64,000 bases of DNA, from contig OZ025673.1 of assembly GCA_964019335.1 (NCBI GenBank), positions 434,001 through 498,000 of the forward strand, given 5' to 3'. Positions 12,127 through 22,377 of this stretch are shown here, piece after piece. The notes under the pieces are model-generated. The model did no database searches. It was not told the DNA's origin and saw nothing but the letters and a program-made list of their open reading frames with translations. The position numbers were made by a program, and so were the translations under genes. How positions within the stretch are numbered: position 1 is the stretch's first letter; every line of letters begins with the position of its first letter. Source of the DNA: Diplonema japonicum. Lineage: Eukaryota; Euglenozoa; Diplonemea; Diplonemida; Diplonemidae.

Positions 12127-13140
12127 TCACTCAATGGCTGTCGGTTTAAATTCTTGAAACATCGGTGCGACCTGTTCGGTCTGCGCGCGCAGCGTGTCCA
12201 GAGGAGGCAGTTGGGCTGCGGGATCCCCTTTGAAGGCGTAAAGGCAATAGTTTGCGCAGTACCATTTTTGGATGCTGGTTGTGGGTTCTGGAGCTTCATC
12301 CTGTTTAACGGTGACGGCCTTGAATGGGTTGCTTGCAGGTGCCAAGCACAAATCAACATTGTACATTGTCTGCAGCAGCAAAACTTCTCCGCGCAGATCG
12401 GACCATGTGTTGGCGCAAGACATAAGACAGAGGAAGGCAGACGACGCAAGACGAGAAAGGTCTGGAACCCACGATTCCATAAGAGGGGGGTTCCCACTTC
12501 CAAACCCCGTGTTGCATCCGTAGACAACTGTGCTGCTCGTGTTGAAGTTTTCTTTTTCAAGGTAGTCGTGCAGCGTTCCCTTAAACACCTTGACAGACAC
12601 ATGCTGCGACAGGGACGCGCTGTTTTTAGTTTTACAGGAATGTTTATGTCGGGACTTCCAATCGCTGACCTGGCACGCCGCCCCGCAGTAACCCGCGAGC
12701 CTGCATCCTTTGCACAGATGTGTTGCTGCACCGCCACATCCAGAACAGTATGACGCCATACGGCTGGGAAGAACCTGATCTACCTCGGGACCGACGAAGT
12801 GAAGCGTCCAGGATTTGTTAGGTAGGAGGACCCCGATCTCTTCCCAGTAGTTGCACGTGTTGAGGACGTGCTGCTCGGCCTTGAGGCTGGCACCAGCAAC
12901 GATGACATCAACATGTTGTGCCTCCCACGCGGAGACGCCCAGCTTCTTGAGAGCTGCGCAGAGCGTCAACACGTATGAAAGCCCGTCTGTCATTGCGGGG
13001 GAAACCTCCTTGACGCCCCTCATGGAAAAGTACACCCCCCATGATTTCAGAATTGGGGTTTCAGAAGGCACTGCTACTGGTATATTAGGCAATGGTGTCC
13101 CCGACTCCGTCCATGCGAAGGTCCCTTCGTACAGAGCCAT
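12127..13140 (-). CDS. MYND zinc-finger protein with MSS51-type C-terminal domain
   Basis: The protein has 337 residues and no intron. A MYND finger lies at about 131-169, with the Cys/His pattern CSGCGG...CKGC...YCGAACQ...WKSRHKHSC. The region after it (VFKGTLHDYL, then YGCNTGFG...SWVPDL...NPF) matches the domain shared by yeast Mss51 and ZMYND15/17-type proteins. Yeast Mss51 is a mitochondrial translation regulator for Cox1, but related MYND proteins have other roles, so the function is open. No convincing transit peptide is seen. The start follows CACTCAG, a plausible acceptor. Confidence 0.75.
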   Translation of the reverse strand: MALYEGTFAWTESGTPLPNIPVAVPSETPILKSWGVYFSMRGVKEVSPAMTDGLSYVLTLCAALKKLGVSAWEAQHVDVIVAGASLKAEQHVLNTCNYWEEIGVLLPNKSWTLHFVGPEVDQVLPSRMASYCSGCGGAATHLCKGCRLAGYCGAACQVSDWKSRHKHSCKTKNSASLSQHVSVKVFKGTLHDYLEKENFNTSSTVVYGCNTGFGSGNPPLMESWVPDLSRLASSAFLCLMSCANTWSDLRGEVLLLQTMYNVDLCLAPASNPFKAVTVKQDEAPEPTTSIQKWYCANYCLYAFKGDPAAQLPPLDTLRAQTEQVAPMFQEFKPTAIE

Positions 13141-13284
13141 CCTTCACCTGAGTGGCGTGTGCAGCGGTCCACATGTGCAAATGCCGAAAAAAACGAGCGA
13201 ATCAAGTGGTACAGAAAGTAAAATAAAATAGAGAAAAAGAAAAAAATGGAAAGCAAGCGATCGAACGCTCTTTTCCATCCCGAG

Positions 13285-13812
13285 CTAGAGTTCCCCGCCT
13301 CTGTTCGCAAGGTCGTACTCTGCGTGGATGTCGTCGGAATGCGCAGGAAGCACGAAGCCCTCCCTGCAGTGCTGAAGTAGGTCCACACACAAGATTTGGT
13401 GCAAGTGATGCCGCTCGTTCTGAAGGTAGTAAGGAGACAGCACTACCATCATGTGATGCGGCTTCAAAATGTGCTCCTCAAGGTAGTGGATCATGTGCGG
13501 CTCGGGAGTGGACGATGGTTCAGGCAGACGGTACCAAAGGTCTTCGTCCGGTTTGTAGCTGAAGGAAGTTGCTGACGTCTCCAGCACCTTCGGGAGCAGC
13601 TCAGCCGCATCGTTCACGTGATGCCCTTTTCCCCAAGCGATCACTTTGTAAAGGCTTTCTGCTACCGCGCTGCACGCTGCGCAGTTCCCCTTAACACCTG
13701 TCTGGTGAATCATTTTTTCGATGTGGTCGGCCATCGCTTGCGCCGACTGAGCTGAGCACCCACACCCACCCATTATCGCTGCAAACACAACTGCGAAAAA
13801 AAACCGCAGCAT
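13285..13812 (-). CDS. Secreted cysteine-containing protein, canopy-like
   Basis: The protein has 175 residues and a signal peptide (MLRFFFAVVFAAIMGG). The mature part has a CAAC pair (NCAACSAVAESLYK) and a later pair (CVDLLQHC), a spacing like that of canopy/DUF3456 proteins, which are ER-resident saposin-fold chaperones. A C-terminal KDEL-type signal is absent; it ends NRGGEL. The frame is open upstream to an ATG at 13857, but the predicted acceptor AG at 13826-13827 lies between them, so I use the ATG at 13812. The family match is by eye and moderate. Confidence 0.5.
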   Translation of the reverse strand: MLRFFFAVVFAAIMGGCGCSAQSAQAMADHIEKMIHQTGVKGNCAACSAVAESLYKVIAWGKGHHVNDAAELLPKVLETSATSFSYKPDEDLWYRLPEPSSTPEPHMIHYLEEHILKPHHMMVVLSPYYLQNERHHLHQILCVDLLQHCREGFVLPAHSDDIHAEYDLANRGGEL

Positions 13813-13825
13813 GGCGATGGGAGCC

Positions 13826-13850
13826 CTGTTGTGATGGGATAGAAATATGA
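13826..13850 (-). promoter_or_regulatory. Predicted spliced-leader acceptor deciding the start of the canopy-like gene
   Basis: TTTCTATCCCATCACAACAG on the minus strand puts the mature 5' end 14 nt before the ATG at 13812 and removes the upstream in-frame ATG. Confidence 0.45.
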
Positions 13851-13985
13851 GACACATTTAAAAAAGACAAAAAAAAAAAAAAAAAAAAAAAAAAAAACGG
13901 CAATGCGGGGGCAAAAAAAAAAAGGAGGTAAATAGCAACATCGGAAGATGTTGCCACGAAAAAAAAAGAAGAAAAAACTCCGAAT

Positions 13986-15221
13986 TCAGAACGTTTCCTT
14001 CTGCACAATGTGTTTCAGAAGCTCTACCTTGTAGCTCAAGGCCTCCATCAAAGCATCACTGTTAGAATGCAGCGCCGTGAGTGCGTCCTCCGTCGTCTTG
14101 TGCACCACACCAGACTCCAGCAAACTCTCCAATGCAGAGTCATCCCAACCTTTGTTGGCAACCTGCTTCTTTGAAATCTCTAAAATACGCATTCTGGCTT
14201 TGTTTGGAGAGATAGGCCGAACCTCAGGCGGACCTGGAGCAACTGGTTTCACCCATTTAAGAGCGCGTCTCATATTCTCGTCGCCTTTATGCTTTATAAG
14301 TACTTCGGGGGGTAGCTCTTCCTCAGACGGCAGGTGTGAGTCGGGAAGGTGTGAAGCCTCCTTTTTAGGCCTCTTTATAGGAACAGAACGCATGAACTGA
14401 ATGCCTTTTTTATTTCTTTCCTTCATATCAAGCGAGATCAGCTTCCGTGGTGGCTGAGGTGCGTAGCAGTACTGAGGAGGAGAAACGACCTCGGTTTTCT
14501 TCGGGCTGAACATCTCGCTGACGAAAGCGCCGTACTGTTTTCTTCGCATGTGGTTCTGTGTTGCCTCTTCTTTTTTCATCTCGATGATGTGTTCCTTCTG
14601 GTGGTTGTCCTGTCTGTACATATCGTAGGGAGTAGCATGGGCATAGACAGGGGTTGCGGCTTGTTGTGCTTTGAGCAGTTGTTTTAGTTCTTTTGTATGA
14701 GCTTCCTTTTGTTTTTCCAGGATGTCTACTATATTTCTGGAATGTCCTTTCATGGAGGCTTTCCATACAGGGTTCTTGGACGACAAGAGGTCTTGTTCAA
14801 TCTTTTTGTCGCGAAGCTGGTCTCTTAGCTCCTTCTCCTTTGTTTTCTCTTTCTCTTTGATCTCTTTTTCGAGCTTTTTGTGGTTGCACGGGACATGTGG
14901 TTTTTCGTGGATTTGGAAATGCCTCAAAACCCGTTCCTTCTCCCGTTCCAGACGGCGGTCGCCGTACCGTTCCTTCTCCCTTTGTTCCATCTCTTCCAAC
15001 AGTGCTTTCTTCGCGGTGTACTCCTCTGCCATCACGCGCTGCAGCCTTTCCAACGATTTTTTCTTTTTCCTTCGTTTCTTTTTTGCCTTCGTTTTCTCGC
15101 ATGGTCTTTGCGGCACTGTTTCAGGGAACATGGACGGGAAAGGAGCCTTTGCTTCCAAAGGGATGTGGGGGAGAAACGACGTGGGTTGGAATGACCAGGC
15201 AGCAACCCCACTGTCGGCCAT
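13986..15221 (-). CDS. Basic coiled-coil protein, possibly cytoskeletal or ciliary
   Basis: The protein has 411 residues starting MADSGVAAWSFQP. The first half is a highly charged Lys/Glu/Arg helix. A central stretch contains YGAFVSEMFSPKK, which resembles the Tyr-x3-Val-x-Glu-x2-x-Pro signature of some axonemal or centrosomal proteins, and the C-terminus is helical. The ATG at 15275, 18 codons upstream in frame, also lies just after a candidate acceptor (T-rich tract ending CTAAAG at 15278), so the longer form is possible. A flagellar role is a guess from composition and one motif. Confidence 0.6.
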   Translation of the reverse strand: MADSGVAAWSFQPTSFLPHIPLEAKAPFPSMFPETVPQRPCEKTKAKKKRRKKKKSLERLQRVMAEEYTAKKALLEEMEQREKERYGDRRLEREKERVLRHFQIHEKPHVPCNHKKLEKEIKEKEKTKEKELRDQLRDKKIEQDLLSSKNPVWKASMKGHSRNIVDILEKQKEAHTKELKQLLKAQQAATPVYAHATPYDMYRQDNHQKEHIIEMKKEEATQNHMRRKQYGAFVSEMFSPKKTEVVSPPQYCYAPQPPRKLISLDMKERNKKGIQFMRSVPIKRPKKEASHLPDSHLPSEEELPPEVLIKHKGDENMRRALKWVKPVAPGPPEVRPISPNKARMRILEISKKQVANKGWDDSALESLLESGVVHKTTEDALTALHSNSDALMEALSYKVELLKHIVQKETF

Positions 15222-15329
15222 TTTTTTTTCCCCCCCCTTCTCCCCTCCTTTTTTTTTTTTCTTTCTCCCTCCCATGTCTTTAGCAAAAAAAACAAAAAAA
15301 AACAAAAAAAATCCATGAAAAGGGATACT

Positions 15330-15695
15330 TCAGTAGTCCTTTGGAAACGCTTGTTTTATGACATCTCTTATATCTACTGGGGTCTCTGTTGGTGAACTCT
15401 CTCGAAGCTTCAAGAGACCCTTTGACAACGCTGCATTGAAGACATCTTCGTCTTTCTCCTTCATACGGGTCAGCGCGTCTTTACGTGCTTCACGTGTTAC
15501 CGCAGAGCTTCTCTCTTCAAACAAACACGTGACTGACAGATAGATGTACGACGCAAAGCCTATAGTAGCCGCCCCCGTTGCCCACCTCTTCCATTGCACA
15601 GGCCCTTTCACGGAAAGGTACTCCCGGTACTTTGTCCCCTCATACCCACTGTGCACCTGTTTTGGGATACCGTCTTTGTCTACAAAAAGCGGCAT
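15330..15695 (-). CDS. Small single-pass membrane protein, unknown function
   Basis: The protein has 121 residues. A central hydrophobic segment (ATGAATIGFASYIYLSVTCL, about 40-59) is followed by a charged helical tail ending QAFPKDY. There is no cleavable signal. Size and layout would fit an accessory subunit of an inner mitochondrial membrane complex, but no family is recognised. No intron. Confidence 0.6.
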   Translation of the reverse strand: MPLFVDKDGIPKQVHSGYEGTKYREYLSVKGPVQWKRWATGAATIGFASYIYLSVTCLFEERSSAVTREARKDALTRMKEKDEDVFNAALSKGLLKLRESSPTETPVDIRDVIKQAFPKDY

Positions 15696-15909
15696 TTCTT
15701 CTCTTTTTTACACCTCCCTTTTTTTTTTGGTACGTGTTTGTAAAATTAAGAAACATATAAAAAGGGGAAGGGGGGGGGGAGGGAATAAGCAAGCACATAC
15801 GGGGGAGAAAAAAAAGGAGCCAGATAATTTGGGAACAAAAAGTACTCCTCCCCCCCCCCCCCCCCTCTCATTTTTTTCTTCTCTGCTCAGAGCAAAAAAA
15901 AAAAAAAAA

Positions 15910-15952
15910 TGGGGCTTTGATTGCAACACTAGGTGGCGTTAAGCGTGCAACG
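15910..15952. repeat. 43-bp dispersed repeat, copy 1
   Basis: The sequence starts TGGGGCTTTGATTGCAACAC and ends GCGTGCAACG. It is preceded by an A run on the plus strand and repeated without mismatch at 19599-19641, also after an A run. A shorter piece of the motif (GCCCCATGCAACG) recurs twice just downstream, at about 15962 and 16029. Confidence 0.75.
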
Positions 15953-16080
15953 TTAAAAAAAAGCCCCATGCAACGTTAAAAAAAAGAAGTGTGAGAGGCA
16001 GGAATAAAGGGGGTAGGGGGTATCAAAAGCCCCATGCAACGGTTTTTTTTTTTTTTTTTTTTTTATTTCACTCTTCAGAA

Positions 16081-16731
16081 ATTACTTCATGCACTGGGGG
16101 GCCCATTACTTCACGCTAAATCTCATTACTTCACGGTGAAATAATGGCCTGTTTTCCGTGAAGTAATAGGGGGTTTCCGTTAAATAATATGCCTCGGTAG
16201 GCCAATTTTTGCCTCGGTTCGGTTCCCAGTGGGGCTACTTTTTCCTCTCAGTTTGCTAATTTCCCCCAGGTTCAGCTCAATTGGCCAACTTTTGCCTCGG
16301 CTCAGTTCCAAGTTGGACTACTTTTTCCTCCCAATTTGCCCACTTTTGGCTAGACCTTGTTCCCAGTTTCTGGGGGTAACTCTTCTGTGGGTAAGGGTAA
16401 CTTAGTCAGCTTACCCAAGCTCCCCAAATGACTTCAAAATACCGAAGCAGCAGAAAAAAAAGGAGCCAGCGGCCGCGCCAGGTATGGGAAGGCCTGATTA
16501 GAGATGGTGACAGTGGCAATGCCAGCGACAGCGGCAGCTCTTAGTCAACAAAAGGAGGGAAAACAACTTGTATTGTAACCCTTGTAACCCCTCTCTTGTT
16601 GTACCCCTTGTCACCCTGTTGTGCCCCTCGTGGTGAAGTAATTTCAGAGTGTCGTGAAATAAAACCACTTACCTACCGCCAAGTAATGCTTTACCGACCT
16701 CGAGGTAACGGTAAAGTTATTACTTGTTGGC
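16081..16731. repeat. Inverted-repeat-rich, non-coding region
   Basis: The word ATTACTTCA(C) occurs at 16081, 16105 and 16125. Its reverse complement occurs at 16158 and 16633, and a perfect-looking palindrome spans about 16125-16145. The stretch ends in a strong imperfect hairpin at 16678-16731: arms GCCAAGTAATGCTTTACCG and its near complement, with ACCTCGAGGT as an inner palindrome. The density of foldback sequence suggests a remnant of a small inverted-repeat transposon. No transposase is seen. Confidence 0.5.
16200..16347. repeat. Two diverged tandem copies of an 83-bp unit
   Basis: Units start GGCCAATTTTTGCCTCGG at 16200 and GGCCAACTTTTGCCTCGG at 16283, and share CTACTTTTTCCTC later. 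Identity is roughly 80% by eye. They sit inside the foldback region. Confidence 0.6.
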
Positions 16732-16788
16732 AGTAAATAGCTATTTTTTTTTCAGTTTTGCCAAAAGAAAACGCGTTTCTAAGGCCAC

Positions 16789-17348
16789 TTGACCATATGC
16801 CTTTACCCTGAGGAGATGTCAGACCCGCCGTTGGCCGAGATGCTCCCATATTTGTCAGCATTTAACTTTTGCGTCAAAGATTACAAGCACCAGTGCAGAG
16901 AAGCCGGCCCGATATGCACTTTGCCGTCCGAGAGAGTCCTGCGCATTCGGCTTCGTGGCGTTTCACTGCTGGTGGTACCGGCGCCACATTCCTGCAGTCT
17001 CTTGCGTCGCTTGGTGCGTGAGGAAGCAGCCAAAAGCTTTCGCAAATGGTGGCGAGAACGACTCAGAACGCTTCCTCTTCCTCCATATTTTTATCTTCCC
17101 CTATTTTGTAGTGAAGGGAGCACAACGATCCTTCCTTAATCAAGTAGACAGTGTTTGTGCAGGATGCCATCAGCACCGGGTTGAGCTCCTTGGGAGTACT
17201 GCGAGGCACGTGCCGGGAAAGGTATGCGGGGACAGAAAGAGTGCGTGTTGTTCCTTCTATTTCGAGTGCCGAGATAAAAGGTAAAATGCAACGGCAAAGC
17301 CGCGTTTCATGGACACTTATCGACGAGAGAGGCTGTAGCTTTTTCTAA
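16789..17348 (+). other. Possible degraded coding fragment on the plus strand
   Basis: Composition changes from homopolymer-rich to complex here, and plus-strand frames are open in overlapping pieces (16789-17139, 16955-17284, 17151-17348), none complete. No family is recognised, and no donor/acceptor pair joins the pieces convincingly. It may be a dead gene or transposon relic. It is the only place where the plus strand looks more coding than the minus. Confidence 0.2.
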
Positions 17349-17961
17349 GGAAAGTAAAGTTAAAGAGAAATCCACACAGGTCTTATACTTTTTTTAGGGG
17401 GGAAAAAAAACACAGAAAAAGACAATAGTACCCACCGTTCAAAAAAAAAAAAAAAAACAGAATCAAAAAAAAAAAAAAATGTCTGTCTCTCAACAGCTAT
17501 AGAACACCGCCCCCTTGATTATCTTGACACCGACTGATTACAGAAGGTGGGTGAATCTTCAGGGCTTTATAAGAAAGGCGTGTCTATATAATCGTAAGGG
17601 GGAAAGTGGAAAGTAAGAGTGGCAATTAGTGGAAAATTCTCGTTCCCATTTTGCCATTTCGTTGTATTTTTTTTTTCTTTTCTTTTCTTTTTTTGCAACG
17701 CTGCCACCATCTAGCTAAAGGTGTGTAATGACAAGACACGAAAAGGCCAATATCAAAAAAAAAAAAAAAGTCGGTTGATTGCCGTTTGTGCACAGCCGGG
17801 TTAACCTGTAGAAGGATAAGCCCAACAATGCTACCACTACTCTTTTTAGCACTAACAATTCATTATCAATATACTGTTTTTCTTGTTCATGCAAAAAAAA
17901 AAAAAAAAAAAAAAAAAAAGATGTCTTTGAAGGGAATCTGCAGTGTGTCAGGATCGCCCTA

Positions 17962-18013
<52 letters not shown>

Positions 18014-18133
18014 GACTAGAAAAATGTTATCACTTTTAGCTAGACCGTTGTGTCATTTTGTGTCTACTGTTTCGGGGGAACGAATAAGAGAAGGGTGTTC
18101 GGCGGGAATAAAAAAAAAAAAAAAAAAAAAATT
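17349..18133. other. Intergenic stretch with very long A runs
   Basis: It contains A runs of about 28 nt (near 17892) and 49 nt (17963-18011), and others. No gene is seen. Confidence 0.5.
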
Positions 18134-19092
18134 CTATACTGAATAAGGGTCAACCATCTCCACCTTCAACGGTTTGATCTCCACCTTAGCATCCGGCGAC
18201 GGCGCAACGTCAGCAAGAGGTATAAGATACGGATGCTCTTCCTGAGGCCTCCTCCGAGTGTCGAGAAAATCAAGACAAGACGCGAACAAACTGTGTATGC
18301 AAGCACCTGTAAGCACACCGATCCACCCGAAAATACCACCCATAAGATCAATAAAGGACTGCCCCTCATTGTGCACAACACGCGTGACTGTGAAAGAAGA
18401 GGCTTGAATGTGAAGATCAATTCTTTCCTTCGAAAATTTCGGAAACTGCGTTAAACTAAACAGTGTGGTATTTGCAACGGCACCGGAGAGGAACACCTCT
18501 TGTTGTTGCGTAAATGTGAGCTGGCTCTTCTGACCTGGGCCGATATATGTGGGGACGCCAAGCTTTTTGAGGTTTACATCGTCACCTCGTTCGACAGAAT
18601 TAACAACATTGTGGTCACCAACTGGAATAACAGTAAGGTCATATGCATCAGCAGAATCACCAATACAGTCAGATGTAGCCATCTCACGAGAGTCGTTAAT
18701 GGACACCAGGAAGAAGGACAACACCACCATATCATAGGAGGATGTGAAGGTATGTCCCAGCTTCTGCAGTGTCGACCGGTTGAGTAGCACTGTCCCGTCT
18801 GGTTTTATTTGGACTGCCGCTCCGCAGGATGCTGCTTGTGGGGTGTCGACGAGCAGGTCCGCTAGGTACGTGCAGGTGCGGATACTGTACTTGCAGGTAT
18901 TGCTGAATGTTGTTTCCATTGCCAGCCATGGTGCCACCAGGCTGTTTATGCTCTTGAATTCTGTTTTCGTCTTCCCTTTTTTGCCCTTCTCGTCGTACTC
19001 ACTGCTGAGCTTTACGACAAAGTAAATGCACACTGCCCACATAGCCGTTAGGAACAGTGTCTTCACTATCATTACTTGTCGGCTTTTTCGCA

Positions 19093-19093
<1 letters not shown>
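18134..19093 (-). CDS. Two-transmembrane protein, family copy 1 of 3
   Basis: The protein has 319 residues. TM1 is at about 9-28 (VKTLFLTAMWAVCIYFVVKL). A large extracytoplasmic-type domain of about 230 residues follows, with cysteines and sequons, then TM2 at about 260-285 (after SFTVTRVVHNEGQSFIDLMG, the segment GGIFGWIGVLTGACIHSLF) and a charged tail. Short tails, two membrane spans and a large Cys-containing loop recall ENaC/ASIC- or P2X-like topology, and the Gly-rich start of TM2 resembles the ENaC family. Without a profile match this stays a resemblance. Paralogues follow at 20596 and 22858. A second ATG 7 codons in (MIVKTLF) is an alternative start. Confidence 0.7.
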
Positions 19094-19124
<31 letters not shown>

Positions 19125-19648
19125 TTTCCCTCCTCGGAACCAACACCTTTTGTGTATTAAGAAAAAAGAAAAGGAAAAAAAAAAAAAAAAAGCGAAGAAA
19201 AATAACGATTGATTTTGGTAAAAAAAAAAGTGGGCTTTATTTCCCGCGGCCGTTTTTTCTGTCCCCAAGGGACAGAAAATGAGGCCAAGGGGAAAGGGGT
19301 AAAGTCCACTTTAATAGCATAAAAAGCACTAGGGAAGGGGGTAAAAAGATAAATAAATAAAAATTGCTGGTTTCTTGCAGTACTTGCAGTAAGGCACTTT
19401 TTGTTTTCCCCTTATGGGAACACCACCAGTAGTCGAGATAGGATATGGTGGGTCCGTTGCGATTGAGTGAGTTAGGAGGTGCCGTCTCGCGGCGCGGTTA
19501 ATGCGCTGAAGGAAGCTGGTGTTCGAGTTAAGAAACTTGCGAAAAAAGAGGGGTATACATAAATAAACACAAAAGGCAAAAAAAAAAAAAAAAAAAAATG
19601 GGGCTTTGATTGCAACACTAGGTGGCGTTAAGCGTGCAACGAAGCACG

Positions 19649-19686
<38 letters not shown>

Positions 19687-20007
19687 CACAATCTTTTCAT
19701 TCTATTTTTTTTGACCTTCTACTACTGAAAGGAGGAACAAAAAAAAAAAAAAAAAAAAAAAGTTTGCCAGGATAAACAATTCTGCATAACAAGGCGTGGG
19801 AGATACCTACAGTTCCATAAGCCGAAATGTCACTACAAAAGTGATCTCCAGAGGCACGAGTGGTAACATGTTTCCTTTTGTTGAGCGCACGAGTGCTTTG
19901 TTATCTAGTAAAATCTTCTCATTGCACTATAAACACCAGGCTTGCTTAGGGCACTCCGAGGGGGGGAGGGGATCAACTTTATTCAGGCTGCAGATATCAA
20001 TCCATCG

Positions 20008-20038
<31 letters not shown>

Positions 20039-20595
20039 GAAGTTCCTTGATTTTATGTATGAAACCGACGGGTGGCCGTCATAGCTTTGGACATCATAAA
20101 GAGGGACAAGAAGAAATAGGGAGTATTTTCTTTTAGGAAAAGAACAAGAAGAAGAAGAAAAAAAAAGATCAGAAAACTGAAAGATCTGCCGCACAAAATG
20201 TTCAGCTACTAGACTGGATACGGGGTGGACAGTCCTCTTCAGGCGAGAGGCACCTTCAACGGCTCGTACCAGTGTCCCTGTAGGTTGGGGTGTACTGACC
20301 AAAAAAAAAAAAAAGAAACAAAGAAAAAAAAAAACATTGGAAACAAACATAACAGGCATAAAGGGAGTGGGGAAGAATAGGCGAGTTATTCAGGGAAGAT
20401 TCAAGGAAAAAAAAAAGAAAAAAAAAAAAAAAACAAACAGCATACAAACGAAGTATGCTCTTTATCAGCAGGAGGGAGAACTTGCGTATCATTAAACAAA
20501 AAAAAAAATAATAATAAATAGATAAAAAGGAAGAGGGGGAGCGAAGTCGACTCAAAAAAACCTTGCGGGCATGGTATCCACCTTCAAAAACGCTG
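19094..20595. other. Intergenic region with homopolymers and a dispersed repeat
   Basis: It contains the leader of the 18134 gene, several A runs of 20-40 nt, and the second copy of the 43-bp repeat at 19599-19641. A minus-strand frame at about 19360-19560 encodes a peptide with a CKYC pair (KVPYCKYCKKP), which recalls the Cys-rich tail of some transposases but is too short to assign. No other gene is seen. Confidence 0.4.
19599..19641. repeat. 43-bp dispersed repeat, copy 2
   Basis: No mismatch to 15910-15952 by eye. It too is preceded on the plus strand by an A run. The two copies share nothing beyond the 43 bp. Confidence 0.75.
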
Positions 20596-21555
20596 TCAAA
20601 TCGAAAACACCGGGTGACTCGAGCTCACAGACTTTTCCACGGCCACAGGCACACTCTGCACCCAAGGTTCCGTCACCGTTTTCGCTTGCTTTGCCTTAGT
20701 CCGTCGCTCCTCAGCTCTCTTATCGCAGAAATCAACTACCGTTGAAAATAAACTGTGCATGCAAGCACCTGTAAGCACACCGATCCACCCGAAAATCCCA
20801 CCCATAAGGTCTACCAAAGACTGCCCTTTACTGTGCACGACACGCGTGATGGTGAACGAGGAGGCCAAAATGTATATCTCGATTTTCTCCTTCGGGTGCT
20901 TCTGAAACTGAGTAAAGCTGAACTTTGTGGTATTGGAAACCGGCCCCGAAATAGGCACTTCTTGTTCGACAGAAAAAGTCAGCTGGCCCTTTTGACCGGC
21001 ACCGACGAAAGTGGGAACTCCGAGTTTTTTCAAGTTAACGGTTTCATCACCATCAAGCGCACTGGCAGCTTTCTGATCACCCACGGGAACTACAAGAAGA
21101 TCCTGCCCCTCCCAATAATTTTCGACACAATCGTTGTAAGCTACCCTCTGTGAGGTGTTGTTGACCCGAACTAAAGAGAGGGATAGCACAACGACGTCAA
21201 ATGGGCTGGAAAAACTGAACCCGAACTGCTGCAATGTTGTCCGGTTCAGTAAAATAGTCCCGTCAGGCTTTTCCTCAATAGCATTAATGCAGGAGGCAGC
21301 TGTGGTGGCGCCGAGAAGAGCATCTTGTTCGTAGGAGCAGCCTGTTACGGTATACTTGCACTCGTTAGTTAGTTGGCCTGCCAGGGTCACCCATGGTGCT
21401 ACAAGGGTATCAACGTTCGTGATTTCCGTCTTCGTCTTCATCTTCTTTCCTTTGTTTTCGTATTCTATGCTGAGCTTCACGATGAAGTAAACGCACACCG
21501 CCCACATAGCCGTAAGGAACAAGGTTTTCATTACCACCCCATATTTGTTTTCCAT
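20596..21555 (-). CDS. Two-transmembrane protein, family copy 2 of 3
   Basis: The protein has 319 residues starting MENKYGVVMKTLFLT. The layout matches the neighbours: TM1 near the N-terminus, a Cys-containing loop, the conserved block SSFTITRVVHSKGQSLVDLM, then the Gly-rich TM2. Much of the sequence aligns with the copies at 18134 and 22858, including K.KTKTE after TM1, LVAPWVT, the LKKLGVPTFVGAGQKGQLTF block and the TM2 region. The frame is open far upstream, but the predicted acceptor near 21625 and a GC-rich leader make the ATG at 21553-21555 the best start. The C-terminal tail differs strongly from the other copies. Confidence 0.7.
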   Translation of the reverse strand: MENKYGVVMKTLFLTAMWAVCVYFIVKLSIEYENKGKKMKTKTEITNVDTLVAPWVTLAGQLTNECKYTVTGCSYEQDALLGATTAASCINAIEEKPDGTILLNRTTLQQFGFSFSSPFDVVVLSLSLVRVNNTSQRVAYNDCVENYWEGQDLLVVPVGDQKAASALDGDETVNLKKLGVPTFVGAGQKGQLTFSVEQEVPISGPVSNTTKFSFTQFQKHPKEKIEIYILASSFTITRVVHSKGQSLVDLMGGIFGWIGVLTGACMHSLFSTVVDFCDKRAEERRTKAKQAKTVTEPWVQSVPVAVEKSVSSSHPVFSI

Positions 21556-21849
21556 CGTCACGTTGCAGTGGTGCACCCCCCCCCCCCCCCCCTTCCACCC
21601 TCTTTTTTTTTTCCTCCTCTCCACAGGAGTATGTTGAAGATGTAAAAAGGAGGGGAAAAAAAAAAGAAGAAAAAAAAAAGCAGAGAGGGTTGATATAATA
21701 GCATCTAGAGTTCTTATCCCCCCTCTTTTTTTTTTTGTTGCCCCCTCTTTCCGCGTAGGGTCGGGTGTGTGTGGGGAAAAAAAAAAAAAAAACAAATGGC
21801 TCGAACATTGTAGATTTCCAAAAGAAATGTGAAGGAGGAGAGGGATCGA

Positions 21850-21894
<45 letters not shown>

Positions 21895-22346
21895 AAAAAA
21901 GACTTCTTTTTTTTTCTTCTTTTGGTGGAGTGCTAACTAGACTGAGTTTTAGAAAGCTCAACATCAACCCCCCAAGTTTCTTTAAATGCCCAACTTAGCC
22001 CCCCTTAGTCTGGGTTTGAATACTTTAAAAACCAAGGGGACTACTTCGAGCATTTATAAAACCTTGGGGGGGGGGGGTCAGAAACCCTTTTCATATACCA
22101 TGGCTTCTCAACTAAGGGGGTTGATTCAAACATTTTCTCAAACTTAGGTCTAGCGAGCAATTTTCTCACAGTTCTTTTTGTTCAAGGCAGCTCATCTGCT
22201 ACATGTTGACATTTTCACTCATGCCATGGGGGGAGGGGGGGAGGGGATGAAAAAGAACAAAAAAATAATTAAGCTATCAAATGTTTTCAGTGTGCAAGGG
22301 TATTGTTCACATGAAATTTCGACAAAAAGAAAGGAACGAAGAAATA

Positions 22347-22377
<31 letters not shown>

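Noticed and set aside
15910-15952. CTCF-like site (ACACTAGGTGGCG) in the 43-bp repeat
   Set aside because: CTCF is an animal protein; the match is a chance resemblance in a protist repeat.
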